Positions 10,098 through 18,090 of a stretch of DNA of 64,000 nucleotides are shown piece after piece. The notes below the pieces were generated by a model that saw only the letters and a list, made by a program, of their open reading frames with translations, had not been told where the DNA came from and made no database searches. Positions within the stretch are counted from its first letter, which is position 1, and every line of letters starts with the position of its first letter. Position numbers and translations under genes: made by a program. This DNA comes from Deltaproteobacteria bacterium (GTDB taxonomy: Bacteria; Desulfobacterota; Desulfobacteria; Desulfobacterales; Desulfatibacillaceae): contig JACRLG010000028.1 in assembly GCA_016235345.1 (NCBI GenBank), forward strand, positions 210,809-274,808, in the 5' to 3' direction.

Positions 10098-10640
10098 TTA
10101 GGAAGGAAGAAGGGGTAATATTGTCATCACAATATACATGCACCACATAATCACTATTACTATCTTAAAACTCCACTTATTTTTATCAGCATAAAAAATC
10201 CTTAGGTTTGTCTCAACTCGCCCCATTACTAATGAATCACAAATAGAAAACAGAATAATCAAGGAACATAATGCACTTATAGTGACCTCTTTAAAATTAT
10301 CAGTTTGGATAATATAATAACAATAAATTATAATATTTATTAAATATACAAAAATTACTTTTGACGTAATTACTCTTTTAAATATTATAGATATATTACC
10401 ATAATATTTTTCCTGGATATATAATTTTTGATCCATTGTTTCAGTTTTTTTTGTGCTACATTCAGATTTATTATATTTAAAAATAGATAGTATAAATGCA
10501 ATTAACAATAATATAACCCCAAGTAGCTGAAAAATAAAAAATGTTTTTTGCGCGCTACTCAAAAAGCTCATAACAATCATTAAGACGCCGAACCCCAATA
10601 GCAACCTTACGATAAAATAACTACTCTTTTTACTTACCAT
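10098..10640 (-). CDS. Hypothetical multi-pass membrane protein in an AT-rich patch
   Basis: A 180-residue protein with about five hydrophobic segments (near 10-27, 33-53, 90-107, 116-135, 158-177) and a lysine-rich loop between the second and third. I do not recognise the family. Base use is strikingly AT-rich compared with both neighbours and codons are A/T-ending, suggesting recent acquisition. The stop faces the 3' end of the ECF ATPase gene 56 bases away. ATG 10640 has only a weak GATGGA upstream. Confidence 0.6.
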   Translation of the reverse strand: MVSKKSSYFIVRLLLGFGVLMIVMSFLSSAQKTFFIFQLLGVILLLIAFILSIFKYNKSECSTKKTETMDQKLYIQEKYYGNISIIFKRVITSKVIFVYLINIIIYCYYIIQTDNFKEVTISALCSLIILFSICDSLVMGRVETNLRIFYADKNKWSFKIVIVIMWCMYIVMTILPLLPS

Positions 10641-10715
10641 TCCATCGAGTCTTTCATTGAAGATGAATACTATCGTATTCGCACCATTTTCCTCGCTGAC
10701 GGTCCACTTCCCCTC

Positions 10716-11366
10716 TCACCCCGCCTGCACGCCGCCTTTGCGCCGTAAAATCCCCAGGGTTTTGGTCATGGGAAGTTCGTCCCAGAGGCCGGAGGCTTTG
10801 GCAAGCTCGTAAACGTGGCGGGGGGCCTGTCCGCCCTCGTCGGGATCGAAGAAGATGTCGTGGATGACCAGATACCCTCCGGCCTTCACGAAGCCGCTCC
10901 AGTTCACGTAATCGGTGGTGGCCGCCGAAAAGGTGTGGCCGCCGTCGATGAAGACGAGCCCCAGGGGCGTGGTCCAAGATTTGGCCGCAAGGGCGCTTTT
11001 GCAGACCAGCGGTATGACGGTGTCGTCAAGGTCCGCGAGGCTCAGGGTCTTGCGGAAGAAGCGGAAGGTGTCCATGAGGCCCGTCACCGGGCAGACCAGT
11101 TCCGGGTCGTGGTAGGCCTCGCCCGGCTGCTGCTCCTCGTTTCCCCGGTGGTGGTCTATGGAAAAGAGCACCGCGCCGTTTTCCCGGCAGGCCGTTCCCA
11201 GAAACAGTGTAGATTTTCCGCAGTAGGAGCCTATTTCCAGGCAGGGGCCGATTTCCGCCGCCAGAAGGGCTGTTTCGTAGAGCCTTTCCGCCTCTCCATC
11301 ATCCATGAAGCCCTTCACCGGCAGGGCCAGCAGCCCGCTCACCGTCGTTTCAGCCGTATTTCCCAT
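10716..11366 (-). CDS. Class I SAM-dependent methyltransferase (CmcI/Methyltransf_24-like)
   Basis: A 216-residue cytoplasmic protein. Motif I is LEIGSYCGKST, the acidic residue that binds the SAM ribose lies in SIDHHRG, and FIDGGHTF is the motif typical of the Methyltransf_24 group, whose members act on sugars, antibiotics or small molecules. ATG 11366 is preferred over the upstream frame start because GGAGG lies at 11374-11378, seven bases away. The methyl acceptor is unknown. A - strand terminator sits just upstream, so the gene has its own transcript. Confidence 0.8.
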   Translation of the reverse strand: MGNTAETTVSGLLALPVKGFMDDGEAERLYETALLAAEIGPCLEIGSYCGKSTLFLGTACRENGAVLFSIDHHRGNEEQQPGEAYHDPELVCPVTGLMDTFRFFRKTLSLADLDDTVIPLVCKSALAAKSWTTPLGLVFIDGGHTFSAATTDYVNWSGFVKAGGYLVIHDIFFDPDEGGQAPRHVYELAKASGLWDELPMTKTLGILRRKGGVQAG

Positions 11367-11382
11367 TAATCCGCCTCCAATA

Positions 11383-11407
11383 AAAAAGGCCCTCAACGGG
11401 GCCTTTC
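11383..11407 (-). terminator. Rho-independent terminator
   Basis: On the - strand AAAGGCCCC and GGGCCTTT form a stem with a short loop, followed by TTTTATT. It ends transcripts coming from the transglycosylase/cNMP-PilZ side and separates them from the methyltransferase gene. Confidence 0.7.
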
Positions 11408-11481
11408 AAAAATCAAAATCAGATGGCTGCCTCACCCAAAAGCCCGATTCCTTACCAGCCTGTTGAAAAAGGGCCGAGAAG

Positions 11482-11606
11482 ACAGCCTGGATAAAAACGA
11501 TGAGCCGCAAGGCGGGCGAAAAGCCAATGAGTCAAGCGTACTGAAAGTACGTGACGGAATTGGCTTTGAAGCACAACACAGCGGATCGCGTTTTTATCCA
11601 GGCTGT
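11482..11606 (-). repeat. Repeat family A, copy A4
   Basis: Perfect 18-base terminal inverted repeats: ACAGCCTGGATAAAAACG (11482-11499) and its complement (11589-11606). The outer base of the right arm is the first base of the transglycosylase stop triplet (11606-11608). Inner stem GCCAAT/ATTGGC around GTACTGAAAGTAC. Usual orientation relative to the gene. Confidence 0.9.
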
Positions 11607-12349
11607 CACTGGTAGGTGCGCGTATCCGCCAGGGCCTTGTCCTCCGGTTTGACCTCGGTTCCGTCGGCCCGGAAAACCGCCGCGTCGGAGTTGGTCTGGC
11701 GGGCGGCGTAAATATTGTAGATTTCCTTGACCCGGCTTACGTAGGAGCGGGTTTCGGGAATGGACGGGATGCGCCTTCCGCATGAATCCACCGCGCCGGG
11801 ACCGGCGTTGTAGGCGGCCAGGGCCAGATCGACTTCGTTGCCGTAATTGGCCATCATCTGTGAGAGGTACTTGGACCCGCCCATGATGGAATCGCGGGGG
11901 TTATAGGGGTCTTCGATGCCGAGCTTGCTGTAGTTGAAGGGCATGACCTGCATGAGGCCCTTCGCCCCCTTGGGCGAGCGCGCGCGGGGATTGAAATTGG
12001 ACTCCACCTTTATCACGGCCTTGACGAGCGCGAACTCCAGGCCGTAGGTCTCGGCGGCTTCCCTTATGATGTTGTCGTAGGTGTCGCGGTCGGTGAAGCG
12101 CGATTCCCGGCTGGCGTAGTACCTGGCCGCCCGGACCTTTTTGGATGAGGTGCGGGAGCGCTTTTCCCTGATGAAAACCCTGTAGCCCTTGTGCTTGGGG
12201 GTGTCCGTGAAGTGGGTCACGCCGTCTTCGTCAACCCAGCGGAAAACGTCGGCAACGGCGTTAACGCCCGAAAAAAAGAAAAAAAGAGCGGAAAGAAACA
12301 AGGTTCCCGAAAGAAGAAGCGGAAGGCAGGTATTTCGCTTTTCAGTCAT
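11606..12349 (-). CDS. Lytic transglycosylase with DUF4124 N-terminal domain
   Basis: A 247-residue exported protein that should cleave peptidoglycan non-hydrolytically in the periplasm. Residues 1-33 form a signal peptide or anchor. A short DUF4124-like segment follows (VFRWVDEDGVTHFTDTP), then the SLT catalytic domain from about 95: KVESNFNPRARSPKGAKGL with the catalytic glutamate, LMQVMP, and AAYNAGPGAVD. The gene lies 12 bases after the cNMP-PilZ gene, so the two are likely one transcript. ATG 12349 is preceded by a G-rich stretch. It could instead be part of a secretion or motility apparatus, but nothing nearby supports that. Confidence 0.88.
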   Translation of the reverse strand: MTEKRNTCLPLLLSGTLFLSALFFFFSGVNAVADVFRWVDEDGVTHFTDTPKHKGYRVFIREKRSRTSSKKVRAARYYASRESRFTDRDTYDNIIREAAETYGLEFALVKAVIKVESNFNPRARSPKGAKGLMQVMPFNYSKLGIEDPYNPRDSIMGGSKYLSQMMANYGNEVDLALAAYNAGPGAVDSCGRRIPSIPETRSYVSRVKEIYNIYAARQTNSDAAVFRADGTEVKPEDKALADTRTYQ

Positions 12350-12361
12350 GAAGCCCCCTGG

Positions 12362-13075
12362 TCAGGGTTTACTCAAAATGTCGGAAAGCCTTTTGGCATC
12401 GCCAGGGCTCACGACGGTGAACTTGACCCCCATGCCCACGGGCCTGGCGACCGGATCGTTGGTCTGGCTGCGGCTCCACGCCACCGTTGCGGTGACGGAC
12501 ATGGGTTTTTCATCATCCGGCAGATGAATGTCTAAGGTGAAAATCTCGCCCTGGTTCAGGGGGGTCGGGGTCTTAATGAAAAGACCGGTTCCCGATACGT
12601 TGTGCGTGTATGCTTTTACAAACGAGCCCTTGTCCTTGAAGGTGAGGGCCAGTACCTTTGGAATTCGCAGCTCCCGGCGGCAGTCGGTTTTTCCCACGCA
12701 GGCGTCGGTGGTCTGCTTGAGCCTTATGGCAAGGCTTTTGATGACGAGCCTGAAGGTCGGGGTCATCTTGTTGTATTCGTGGTCCAGGCTTTTTCGGTCT
12801 ATGACCCCCACCACAGTGTTCCCAAGGGCCCTTGCCGATGCGGTTCGCGGGTAGCCGCCTATGAAGGCCAGCTCACCGAAAATCTCGCCCTCGCGGGCAA
12901 CCGCTATCACAACGATTTTTCCGTCCACCAGCCGGTACAGCTCCACGGCCCCCGATTCCACGACGTACACCCAGTCGCCGGAGCTTTGCTCCTCGAAGAT
13001 GACCTGGCCGTCCTCGTAATGTTCCTCTGAAACCACGTCAATCATTCCGGCCTCGTCGAGCCTTTCCCCGTTCAA
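12362..13075 (-). CDS. Cyclic nucleotide-binding and PilZ two-domain protein
   Basis: A 237-residue cytoplasmic regulator. The N-terminal half is a cNMP-binding beta-roll (GDWVYVVESG, GEIFGELAFIGGYPRTASA with the phosphate-binding cassette). The C-terminal half is a PilZ domain: RRELR near 128-132 supplies the c-di-GMP-binding RxxxR-like motif and NVSGTGLFI resembles the D/NxSxxG motif. No DNA-binding helix-turn-helix is seen, so this is not a Crp-type regulator but probably integrates cAMP and c-di-GMP signals. TTG 13075 is the likely start because GGGAGGGG lies five to six bases upstream. The adenylate cyclase at 61113-62462 could supply one ligand; that link is inference. Confidence 0.82.
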   Translation of the reverse strand: MNGERLDEAGMIDVVSEEHYEDGQVIFEEQSSGDWVYVVESGAVELYRLVDGKIVVIAVAREGEIFGELAFIGGYPRTASARALGNTVVGVIDRKSLDHEYNKMTPTFRLVIKSLAIRLKQTTDACVGKTDCRRELRIPKVLALTFKDKGSFVKAYTHNVSGTGLFIKTPTPLNQGEIFTLDIHLPDDEKPMSVTATVAWSRSQTNDPVARPVGMGVKFTVVSPGDAKRLSDILSKP

Positions 13076-13201
13076 CCCGTCCCCTCCCTGCCGCTTTCAG
13101 CCTTGTGAAAGTGTCTGTTTCCGGTCCATTTCCGGCGGCATATTTCGAGGGGTAAATTCACCTTACCCTAAATTGACGCCTTGTTCAACATTAAAGTGAT
13201 C

Positions 13202-16200
13202 TTACGCGAAATCGAAGGACATCTGGGTCGGCCCCAAGGGCCTTTTTTTTGCCGGGCCGCGCGGGCGGTCTTCTTCCAAACAGTCTGAAATCTCAGCTAA
13301 AAACGGCGAAATGGCTCGATCTTCGGTGTTGCCGAAAACAATTCTGCGGCTGGCGGCTGTGAACCGCAGGACCCTCCGGGCGCGGGTGGCGGCCACGTAA
13401 AAGAGGCGGCGCTCCTCGCCCGGATCGCCCGGTTTTCCGGGCATATGAAGGGGAAAAAGCCCGTCCTCGCACCCGGCCACGAAAACCGCCTCAAACTCCA
13501 GGCCCTTGGCCGCGTGAACGGTCATGACGGCCACGCGCTGGGCTTTTGGATCAAAGGAGTCCTCGTCCCTTGCCAGGGCTGAAAAGGAGAGGAAGCGGGC
13601 CGTGTCTCCCCCGAAATCATGGGCCTTTTCCGTCAGCCTTTCATATGCGCTTTTCGGGCCGCCCATGGTTTCGGACACACCCAGAAATTTTCCGGCAAGT
13701 TTTATTTTTTCCGCCACGGTCCTGCCCTTCATGTTCTCCGACAGGATGCCGAGATCGGTTCCAAGGGCCACGAGCTTTCTTTGCGGGGCAAGGTCCAGGC
13801 CCGGCATGGGAAGGCGTCTCGCCTCGTGAAGGGCGTCGAAAAGGCTGGCTCCAAGGCGGGCCGAAAAGTCTTCAAGGGCGCGGATGGAAGCCTCGTTGAC
13901 TCCCCTCTTGGCGACCCTGAATATCCGGGCCATGTCGGCGTCGGTGGCGGCTTTTTCCGAAAAACGAAGAAGGGAGAGGATGGCCGGGTTGGGCTGGGCG
14001 TCGAAGAGATTTTTCCTGTCCACGATCTCAAAGGGGATGCCGCTTCGGGCGAAGGCTTCCGAAATCGGGCCGAAAAGGGCCTTTACCCTGACCAGCACCG
14101 CGAAGTCCCCGAAGCCGAAATCCCGTTGATCCGCCCCTGCCCTGCCCGAATCCATGGAAAAATGGCTGGTTCCTCCCACCATGTTCTCGATGGCCGCCAC
14201 TATGGTTTCGGCCTCGGCTGCGGGGGTGGCCGGGCGCGACAGGCGGATGGGGTTCTCCATCGGGATGCCCGATTCCAGGGGCTTTTTGGGCGTCCACAGG
14301 CGGCCTTTTTCCACGATCCGTGAGGCTGCGCCCAAAATGTTATCGCTGCTCCTGTAATTCCGCCAAAGCTCCACCACCCGCGCTTCCGGGTAGTCGTGGA
14401 CGAAGCGGGTGAAGTAGCCCACGTCCGCGCCCCGGAACCCGTAGATGGCCTGATCCGGGTCGCCGATTGCGGCAAGGCTCGCGCCCGCAGGGCATAGCGC
14501 CCTCACCAGCCTGTACTGGCTGGCTGAAACGTCCTGGTACTCGTCCACCAGGACGTGCAAAAAACGGCGCTGGCATTTTTCCCTGAAATCCGGCTCGCTC
14601 TCCAGCATCCGAACCGTGCGGTAGAGAAGGTCGTCGGTGTCCAAGGCCCGGTTCCGGGCCAGAATGCCCTGGTAGGCGGAAAATGCTTCGGGATCGAGCC
14701 CCTCCCCAAGGTCGGGCTCGGCAACGGGTATCCACACCCTGTCCTTGGCCCGGCTGATTTTTTCCGCCACCTCGGCGGGCTTGGCGCCGGAAACCCCGCA
14801 GGCGGCCAGGGCCTTTTCAACGAAGGCCAGCCGGTCGGCCTCCGAAATCACCGAAAAGGGCCTTTCCCGGCCCAGGGTTTCGGTGAGGAGCATAAGCCCC
14901 AGGGCGTGGAAGGTGGCGACGGTGACGCCGGACGCTTCGGGCAGAAGGGCGGATATCCGCTCCTTTAGCTCTCCCGCCGCCTTGTTGGTGAAGGTGACCG
15001 CCAAAACGCTTTCCGGGGCCGCGCCCAGGTTTTTCACAAGATGGGCCGCACGATATGCCAGTGTGCGGGTCTTTCCGGTGCCGGGGCCTGCCACTATGAG
15101 AAGCGGGGCGGGAGGAGCCTCCACCGCCGCAAGCTGCTCAGGGTTCAGTTCCGGGGCGGCGGTTTCGGGCGCGGACAGCTTGGGGTGCGCGGGCTGGTCG
15201 GTCTCTTGGGAAATTTCGTCGGAACCGGCCTTTTCAGCTTTCTTCCTCCCTGCCCTCTTGGGCTTCAATGTCTCAGGAGCCCCGAAAAGCGCGTCCTGCC
15301 CAAGAAGGCTTTCGCGCTCGCCGGGGGCGAAAAGCCCGATTTCGCCGTAAACCCCGTCGTAGCCCGGAATCAGTTCCACCCGGCCCTGGCGAACCCGGCT
15401 CACGGCCTCTGCCAGAAGCGGGATCGGGAGCCTCGAAAGGGCCGCCGTGTCAGCGTTCCGAAGAACCCCGATTTCCGGGCCTATGGCCGTCAGGACAGCC
15501 TCGTAGGCCGCGTTCACCCTGCCCGTGTCCGGGCCGCAGGAAAAAATCTCCGCCAGGATTCCCGAAAGCCCTATAACGCTCTCGAAAACCTGCCTTTTCG
15601 GGCATTCCGCTTGATTTTTGCGGTCGGCAAGCTCGTTCACCCGGTAGAGCACCCCAAGGGTCAGGGGGTCGCCGCACACGGGGCATCTGCCCGAAAGGCG
15701 TACGGATTCTTCGGGATCGAGCCGGACATCGCATTTCCGGTGCCCGTCCGCGTGGTATTTTCCCTCCTCCGGGAAAAACTCCAGGGTGCCGATGAACCTT
15801 TCCGGGTCGCCCGTAACCAGCGCATCCTTAATATGATGGTAGGAAAGCTCCGTATCGAAGATGTTGGCCTCGCGCCCCAGTTTTTTGGCGGAATGTGCGT
15901 CGGAGTTGGACACCAGCACCCAGGGGTCCAGGCCCGAAACCCGCCGGTTCATGGGAGGGTCCGACGACAACCCGGTTTCGAGCGCCGTGATAAAGCCGGT
16001 CAAATCCCCGAAGCACTCCTCTACGGCATCAAAACCCGATTTTTCCCCAAGGAGCGAAAACCAGGGGGTCCAGATGTGGGCCGGGATGAACATGGCTTCC
16101 GGCGAGCACTCCAGGGCGATTTCCAACAGGTCCCTGGAATCGAGCCCCAGGATGGGCCGTCCGTCCGATTTTATGTTTCCGATTTTTTCGAGCCTCTTGT

Positions 16201-16567
16201 TGAAGCGGGAGGCGGCTTCAAGATCGGGGAAAAATACCAGGTTGTGGACCTTGCGGGTCCGCCCATCCTTCTTGTAAATATTTGAAATCTCGACTGATAA
16301 TATGAAGCGCACCTCCGCCCTGCACGATGGCGGAACCGTTTGATCCACCGGCCCGGCGAAATCGTCCTTCAGGCGGAAAAGGCCGGGTTCGGCGGGAACG
16401 AGCTTTTCGGAAATCTCGGCGAACCAGGCCGGATGCGTGAAATCCCCCGTGGCCACGACATTCAGCCCCTTTTTCTGGGCCCAGAAATGGAGGTTCTCGA
16501 AATCGAGGTCGCGGGCCGTGGCCCGGCTCCACTTGGAATGAATGTGCAGATCGGCCAAAAATTTCAT
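13202..16567 (-). CDS. EndoQ-like PHP nuclease fused to a UvrD-type helicase
   Basis: A 1121-residue fusion. Residues 1-420 resemble endonuclease Q, which nicks DNA 5' of deaminated bases: PHP metal motifs DLHIHS (6-11), GDFTHP (41-46), HIWTPW (164-169) and NSDAHS (221-226), plus a zinc site around C269, C285 and C288. A charged linker (about 420-470) leads to a complete SF1A helicase: Q motif LNPEQLAAV, Walker A AGPGTGKT (493-500), motif II DEYQD, motif III GDPDQAIYGFRGAD, WRNYRSS, TVHAAKGLEFE and FYVAATRARR. The fusion suggests nicking at a lesion followed by strand unwinding. The gene stands alone, divergent from rdgC with 98 bases between. Confidence 0.88.
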   Translation of the reverse strand: MKFLADLHIHSKWSRATARDLDFENLHFWAQKKGLNVVATGDFTHPAWFAEISEKLVPAEPGLFRLKDDFAGPVDQTVPPSCRAEVRFILSVEISNIYKKDGRTRKVHNLVFFPDLEAASRFNKRLEKIGNIKSDGRPILGLDSRDLLEIALECSPEAMFIPAHIWTPWFSLLGEKSGFDAVEECFGDLTGFITALETGLSSDPPMNRRVSGLDPWVLVSNSDAHSAKKLGREANIFDTELSYHHIKDALVTGDPERFIGTLEFFPEEGKYHADGHRKCDVRLDPEESVRLSGRCPVCGDPLTLGVLYRVNELADRKNQAECPKRQVFESVIGLSGILAEIFSCGPDTGRVNAAYEAVLTAIGPEIGVLRNADTAALSRLPIPLLAEAVSRVRQGRVELIPGYDGVYGEIGLFAPGERESLLGQDALFGAPETLKPKRAGRKKAEKAGSDEISQETDQPAHPKLSAPETAAPELNPEQLAAVEAPPAPLLIVAGPGTGKTRTLAYRAAHLVKNLGAAPESVLAVTFTNKAAGELKERISALLPEASGVTVATFHALGLMLLTETLGRERPFSVISEADRLAFVEKALAACGVSGAKPAEVAEKISRAKDRVWIPVAEPDLGEGLDPEAFSAYQGILARNRALDTDDLLYRTVRMLESEPDFREKCQRRFLHVLVDEYQDVSASQYRLVRALCPAGASLAAIGDPDQAIYGFRGADVGYFTRFVHDYPEARVVELWRNYRSSDNILGAASRIVEKGRLWTPKKPLESGIPMENPIRLSRPATPAAEAETIVAAIENMVGGTSHFSMDSGRAGADQRDFGFGDFAVLVRVKALFGPISEAFARSGIPFEIVDRKNLFDAQPNPAILSLLRFSEKAATDADMARIFRVAKRGVNEASIRALEDFSARLGASLFDALHEARRLPMPGLDLAPQRKLVALGTDLGILSENMKGRTVAEKIKLAGKFLGVSETMGGPKSAYERLTEKAHDFGGDTARFLSFSALARDEDSFDPKAQRVAVMTVHAAKGLEFEAVFVAGCEDGLFPLHMPGKPGDPGEERRLFYVAATRARRVLRFTAASRRIVFGNTEDRAISPFLAEISDCLEEDRPRGPAKKRPLGPTQMSFDFA

Positions 16568-16665
16568 GGGGCTCTTTCGGGGTTGGCGTTTTCTTGTTGT
16601 ACGCGAAAATCAGACGGGTTATACACCCCTCGCCCCATCAAAAACAACCTGGAGGAAACATCATC

Positions 16666-17283
16666 ATGGGATTTTTGTCCGCGTCGGTGGCCGTAACCCG
16701 ATACGCCGTAAACGGCGAGATTGCCGAGCCCTTCATGGAAACCGTGGCCAAGGGCCTTTCCGCCAACGTGATCCAAGAGATCAACGGCGACCCCCAGAAA
16801 CGCTCGGTGGGCTGGGCTCCATTCGACAAGCCCTACACGCCGGATTTTTCGGCGGCCAGCTTCGTGGTGGCCGACACCGTGGTTTTCTGCCTTCGCATAG
16901 ACAAGAAATCGCTGCCCGCCGGGACCGTCAAGAAGATGTACGCCGCCGAGGTGGACAGGCGCTTGCGGGAGTCGGGCCGGGAGTTTCTGTCCAAGGATGA
17001 GAAAAAGGAAGTGAAGGAGCATGTGGAAAACGTGCTTCTGATAAGAATGCCTTCGGTTCCGGCGGTTTACGACGTTCTGTGGAAGTACGGGGAGCAGCGG
17101 CTCTATTTTTTCTCCACCCAGAAGGCCGCCAAGGACGAGCTTGAAACCCTCTTTTACAAGAGCTTCGGCGCGCCTTTGATACCCCTTTTCCCCTTCACCA
17201 CGGCGGAAACCTCCTGCGGGCTCACCGACGCCCAGATTGACAGCCTGGCCCAGGCCGCCCCCTCCACCTTCGCAACGGAGTAA
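16666..17283 (+). CDS. RdgC-like protein, N-terminal part
   Basis: A 205-residue protein matching the first two-thirds of recombination-associated RdgC, a DNA-binding ring protein that restrains RecA. Family landmarks by eye: the opening FLSASVAVTRY, SVGWAPFD, the charged LPAGTVKKMYAAEVDRRL segment followed by KDEKKEVKEHVEN, and the conserved small C-terminal strands. E. coli RdgC has about 300 residues; here the protein stops and a second gene six bases on supplies what looks like the remainder. ATG 16666 has GGAGG ten bases upstream and gives the typical MGFL start. It is divergent from the EndoQ-UvrD gene, so repair genes share this promoter region. Confidence 0.72.
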   Translation: MGFLSASVAVTRYAVNGEIAEPFMETVAKGLSANVIQEINGDPQKRSVGWAPFDKPYTPDFSAASFVVADTVVFCLRIDKKSLPAGTVKKMYAAEVDRRLRESGREFLSKDEKKEVKEHVENVLLIRMPSVPAVYDVLWKYGEQRLYFFSTQKAAKDELETLFYKSFGAPLIPLFPFTTAETSCGLTDAQIDSLAQAAPSTFATE

Positions 17284-17289
17284 ACCGAC

Positions 17290-17817
17290 ATGCTGGACGT
17301 TAACTACAGCTTCAAACGCTACGGCTTCCTGGGAAACGAGTTCCTCACCTGGCTTTGGTACCTCACCGAAAACGACCAGAAGGCCGTGGCGGAAATACTC
17401 AAGGAATCCATCACCTTAACCCTCGGAAACCGCATAGCCCTGGAAAAAAAGAACAAGGACGACGTGGAAAGGGTGACGGTTAAGGGCGACACGGCCAGCA
17501 TGGACGAGGGAATCCTGGCCCTGCGCAAAGGCGCGGTGGTGAGCGAGGCCCACTGGGTGATGGAGATGGCCGACTCCAAGTGGACCTTCACCATAAAGGG
17601 CGCGAGCCTGGACATCGCGGGCCTCAAAACCCCGCCCACGGCCCCCATAAAGATGAACGCCGAGATCGAGGGCGCGGTGCTGGAAAAGACCTCCCTCATC
17701 GACCGGCCCGTGAACGCCGTCAACGCGCTTTTCGCCGCCTTCGCAAAAATCCGCATATCCCCGGAATGGGAGAAGGTGCATGTTACCAGAATGAAGAACT
17801 GGATCCAGGGGGTCTGA
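17290..17817 (+). CDS. Putative RdgC C-terminal part as a separate gene
   Basis: A 175-residue protein starting six bases after the previous stop. Its order of features matches the RdgC C-terminal region: FLTWLWYL, LTLGNRIALE (RdgC has a FxLGDxCEL-type strand), VERVTVKGDTASMDEGI (compare the VVRCKxxDLxSDEI segment), LRKGAVVSEAHWVME and WTFTIKGASLDIAGLK. By length the two genes together make one RdgC plus about 75 residues. The tail after about 120 is extra. The assignment is by eye and not certain. The stop codon lies inside the left arm of repeat A5. Confidence 0.55.
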   Translation: MLDVNYSFKRYGFLGNEFLTWLWYLTENDQKAVAEILKESITLTLGNRIALEKKNKDDVERVTVKGDTASMDEGILALRKGAVVSEAHWVMEMADSKWTFTIKGASLDIAGLKTPPTAPIKMNAEIEGAVLEKTSLIDRPVNAVNALFAAFAKIRISPEWEKVHVTRMKNWIQGV

Positions 17818-17929
17818 GGGAGCGATCTGCGGTGTCAGGCGTCGACGGGCGGGGCGTAGCGTACTTTTAGTACGCGTCCTTCCCGCCATCCTCGCCTCCC
17901 TTGCATATCATCTCCCTCAGCCCCCCTGG
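17805..17929 (+). repeat. Repeat family A, copy A5
   Basis: Arms 17805-17822 and 17912-17929 match at 17 of 18 positions. The left arm contains the last codons and the TGA stop (17815-17817) of the second RdgC gene, and the right arm is their inverted copy. Arm sequence resembles A1, unlike the other copies. Central hairpin GTACTTTTAGTAC. Confidence 0.88.
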
Positions 17930-18027
17930 CCGTGGCGTGAATGCAGGCTTGCAGGGTTTATTAGCGGGTCGGGCTGTTCCGCTGGATGGTATTCCTGATT
18001 TGATCCGAACCTAACACAACGTAATTC

Positions 18028-18090
18028 TTGACAAACGCAAAATTTCCGTCCAAAATGCAATCACACTGCATATTGGACGGAAATTTCATG
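18028..18090 (+). promoter_or_regulatory. Promoter with 20-base palindrome covering the -10 and ribosome site
   Basis: TTGACA (18028-18033) and CAAAAT (18051-18056) are 17 bases apart. AAATTTCCGTCC-AAAATGCA (18040-18059) and its complement (18067-18086) pair at 19 of 20 positions around a 7-base loop. The right arm carries the GGACGG ribosome site and ends just before ATG 18088. It could be a repressor operator or an RNA hairpin that hides the start. No terminator or other gene intervenes. Confidence 0.6.
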
